Part shown: piece by piece, positions 63,154 through 64,000 of the stretch | Layout: each line of letters begins with the position of its first letter | Position numbering within the stretch: position 1 is the stretch's first letter | DNA from: Roseibium salinum | GTDB taxonomy: Bacteria; Pseudomonadota; Alphaproteobacteria; Rhizobiales; Stappiaceae | NCBI RefSeq assembly: GCF_026240905.1 | Contig: NZ_JAPEVI010000001.1 | Coordinates: 1-64,000, forward strand | Direction: 5' to 3' | DNA: 64,000 nt | Translations under genes and position numbers: made by a program | The notes under the pieces: generated by a model | The model's input: only the letters and a program-made list of their open reading frames with translations | Database searches by the model: none | Told to the model about the DNA's origin: nothing

Positions 63154-64000
63154 ATGGCCAAGCACACCCCATCCGCCAACGGCTCAGAGCCAAACACGAC
63201 AGGTCGACCCATGCAGCGGTCCGACAAGCGGATCGCCATTACCGGCGGGTCCGGCCGGGTCGGCACGGCGCTCCGGAATGCCCTTTCCGACAAGGTGGCG
63301 AGCATCAAGATCGTCGATATCGTCGAACCCGGCGAACTCGGCCCGAGGGAAACGTGGGACCGGGTCAACATCGCCGATGGCAATGAGCTCACACGGAGCC
63401 TGGTCGGCGTGGATGCCGTCGTGCATCTTGCCGGCTACCCGAACGAGCGCAGCATCGAAGACATCCTTAGCGTCAACGTCCTGGGCACGCATAACGTCCT
63501 CGAGGCTGCGCGCCAGAACGGGATTGAGCGCGTGGTCTTCGGCTCGTCGAGACCACGCGGTCGGCTTTTACCCGCGTCAGACACGGATTTCCGATACGGA
63601 TCCGATGCGGCCCGACAGCCTTTATGGGCTGAGCAAGTGCTGGGGAGAGCTGGAGGCGGGTCTCTACTTCGACAAGTTCGGGATCCGCACGCTGAACATC
63701 CGCATCGGGAATGCCGGAGATCGCCCTTCGGATGCAAGAGCGCTCAACATGTGGGTCAGTGCGCGGGACCTTGCCCAACTCGTCCTGATCGGACTGGAAC
63801 ACCCCGACATCACCTGCACAACCGTCTTCGGCGTGTCACGCGTGCCGTCCAGTTGGTGGAACAACGACACCGCCACGTCCCTCGGCTACGCTCCCACCGA
63901 CACCGCCGAAGCGGCCGCCGGGCCCGAAACCCAGCGAGAACGCCCGTCGCCGCTGCCGCAGATAGCCGAATTCTTCCAGGGTGGCCGTTTCTGCGTGATC
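63154..64000 (+). pseudogene. uronate-dehydrogenase-like SDR, frameshifted, cut by window end
   Basis: The first frame has the NAD motif AITGGSGRVGTAL, then DAVVHLAGYPNERSIEDILS and NVLGTHNVLEAARQNGI up to RVVFGSS. A single extra base near 63551 then shifts the frame, and the next frame continues HAVGFYPR, with active-site YGLSK, LNIRIGNAGDRPSDARALNM and a normal C-terminal half up to the window edge. This layout is that of uronate dehydrogenases, which oxidise galacturonate or glucuronate to the aldarolactone. ATG 63154 has a GAGGA site; ATG 63211 is an alternative. Sequencing error or a true mutation are both possible. Confidence 0.78.

Overview
The window reads as a gene-dense, GC-rich chromosome segment of a heterotrophic alphaproteobacterium. 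The transporter repertoire, the FCD-type GntR, LysR and TetR regulators and the aromatic and sugar-acid pathways fit a Rhizobiales or Rhodobacterales-like, possibly Stappiaceae-like, lineage. That placement is inference, since no rRNA or other phylogenetic marker is present. I see no tRNA, rRNA, CRISPR array or complete insertion sequence.

Layout. 0.08-3.2 kb: the end of a gallate/protocatechuate 4,5-cleavage route (oxalomesaconate tautomerase and CHA aldolase), divergent from a LysR regulator with two DNA-binding domains. 3.7-9.9 kb: a LuxR-type regulator with a degenerate receiver, divergent from a compact serine-cycle operon (serine-glyoxylate aminotransferase, malate-CoA ligase beta and alpha, hydroxypyruvate reductase, malyl-CoA lyase). 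10.2-14.4 kb: a decayed accessory strip holding a Tat-exported intradiol dioxygenase, an IS701-type transposase scrap, a 5'-truncated TetR gene, an orphan hcp, a small XRE regulator and an ExoD C-terminal scrap. 14.5-22.2 kb: a peptide/nickel-type ABC importer (one ATPase gene frameshifted), its binding protein, an enolase-superfamily enzyme and a FadR-type regulator. 22.5-28.8 kb: an M19 dipeptidase-like protein lacking part of the zinc site, a full branched-chain-type (Liv) ABC importer and a TetR regulator with a clear operator. 29.2-34.6 kb: LysR, amidase and a TRAP transporter. 34.9-38.1 kb: an HxlR-controlled set (NAD(P)-binding protein, DsbA-like thioredoxin, MoaF-like protein, degenerate metallo-beta-lactamase-fold protein).

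38.3-44.3 kb: a tripartite tricarboxylate transporter (TctABC) divergent from marR-sulfatase-MBL hydrolase, with twin palindromes between them; this looks like import and hydrolysis of an organic sulfate ester. 44.5-52.2 kb: a ThDP enzyme, an FAD-linked hydroxyacid oxidase, two FCD GntR regulators and a GntR scrap, a tartronate-semialdehyde-type reductase and a D-2-hydroxyacid dehydrogenase. 52.4-62.6 kb: one long minus-strand operon of an oligosaccharide-type ABC importer with fused ATPases, a galactonate-dehydratase-like enzyme, a beta-propeller lactonase, an RraA-family aldolase and a DUF475/TerC-like membrane protein. A frameshifted uronate-dehydrogenase-like gene diverges from it and runs off the window end.

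Together the genes describe a scavenging segment in which each block pairs an importer with a few catabolic enzymes and a local regulator. The products (pyruvate, oxaloacetate, glyoxylate, hydroxypyruvate, glycerate, acetyl-CoA) converge on C2/C3 central metabolism. All functional names rest on family motifs read from the translations; substrates are inferred from context and none has been tested.
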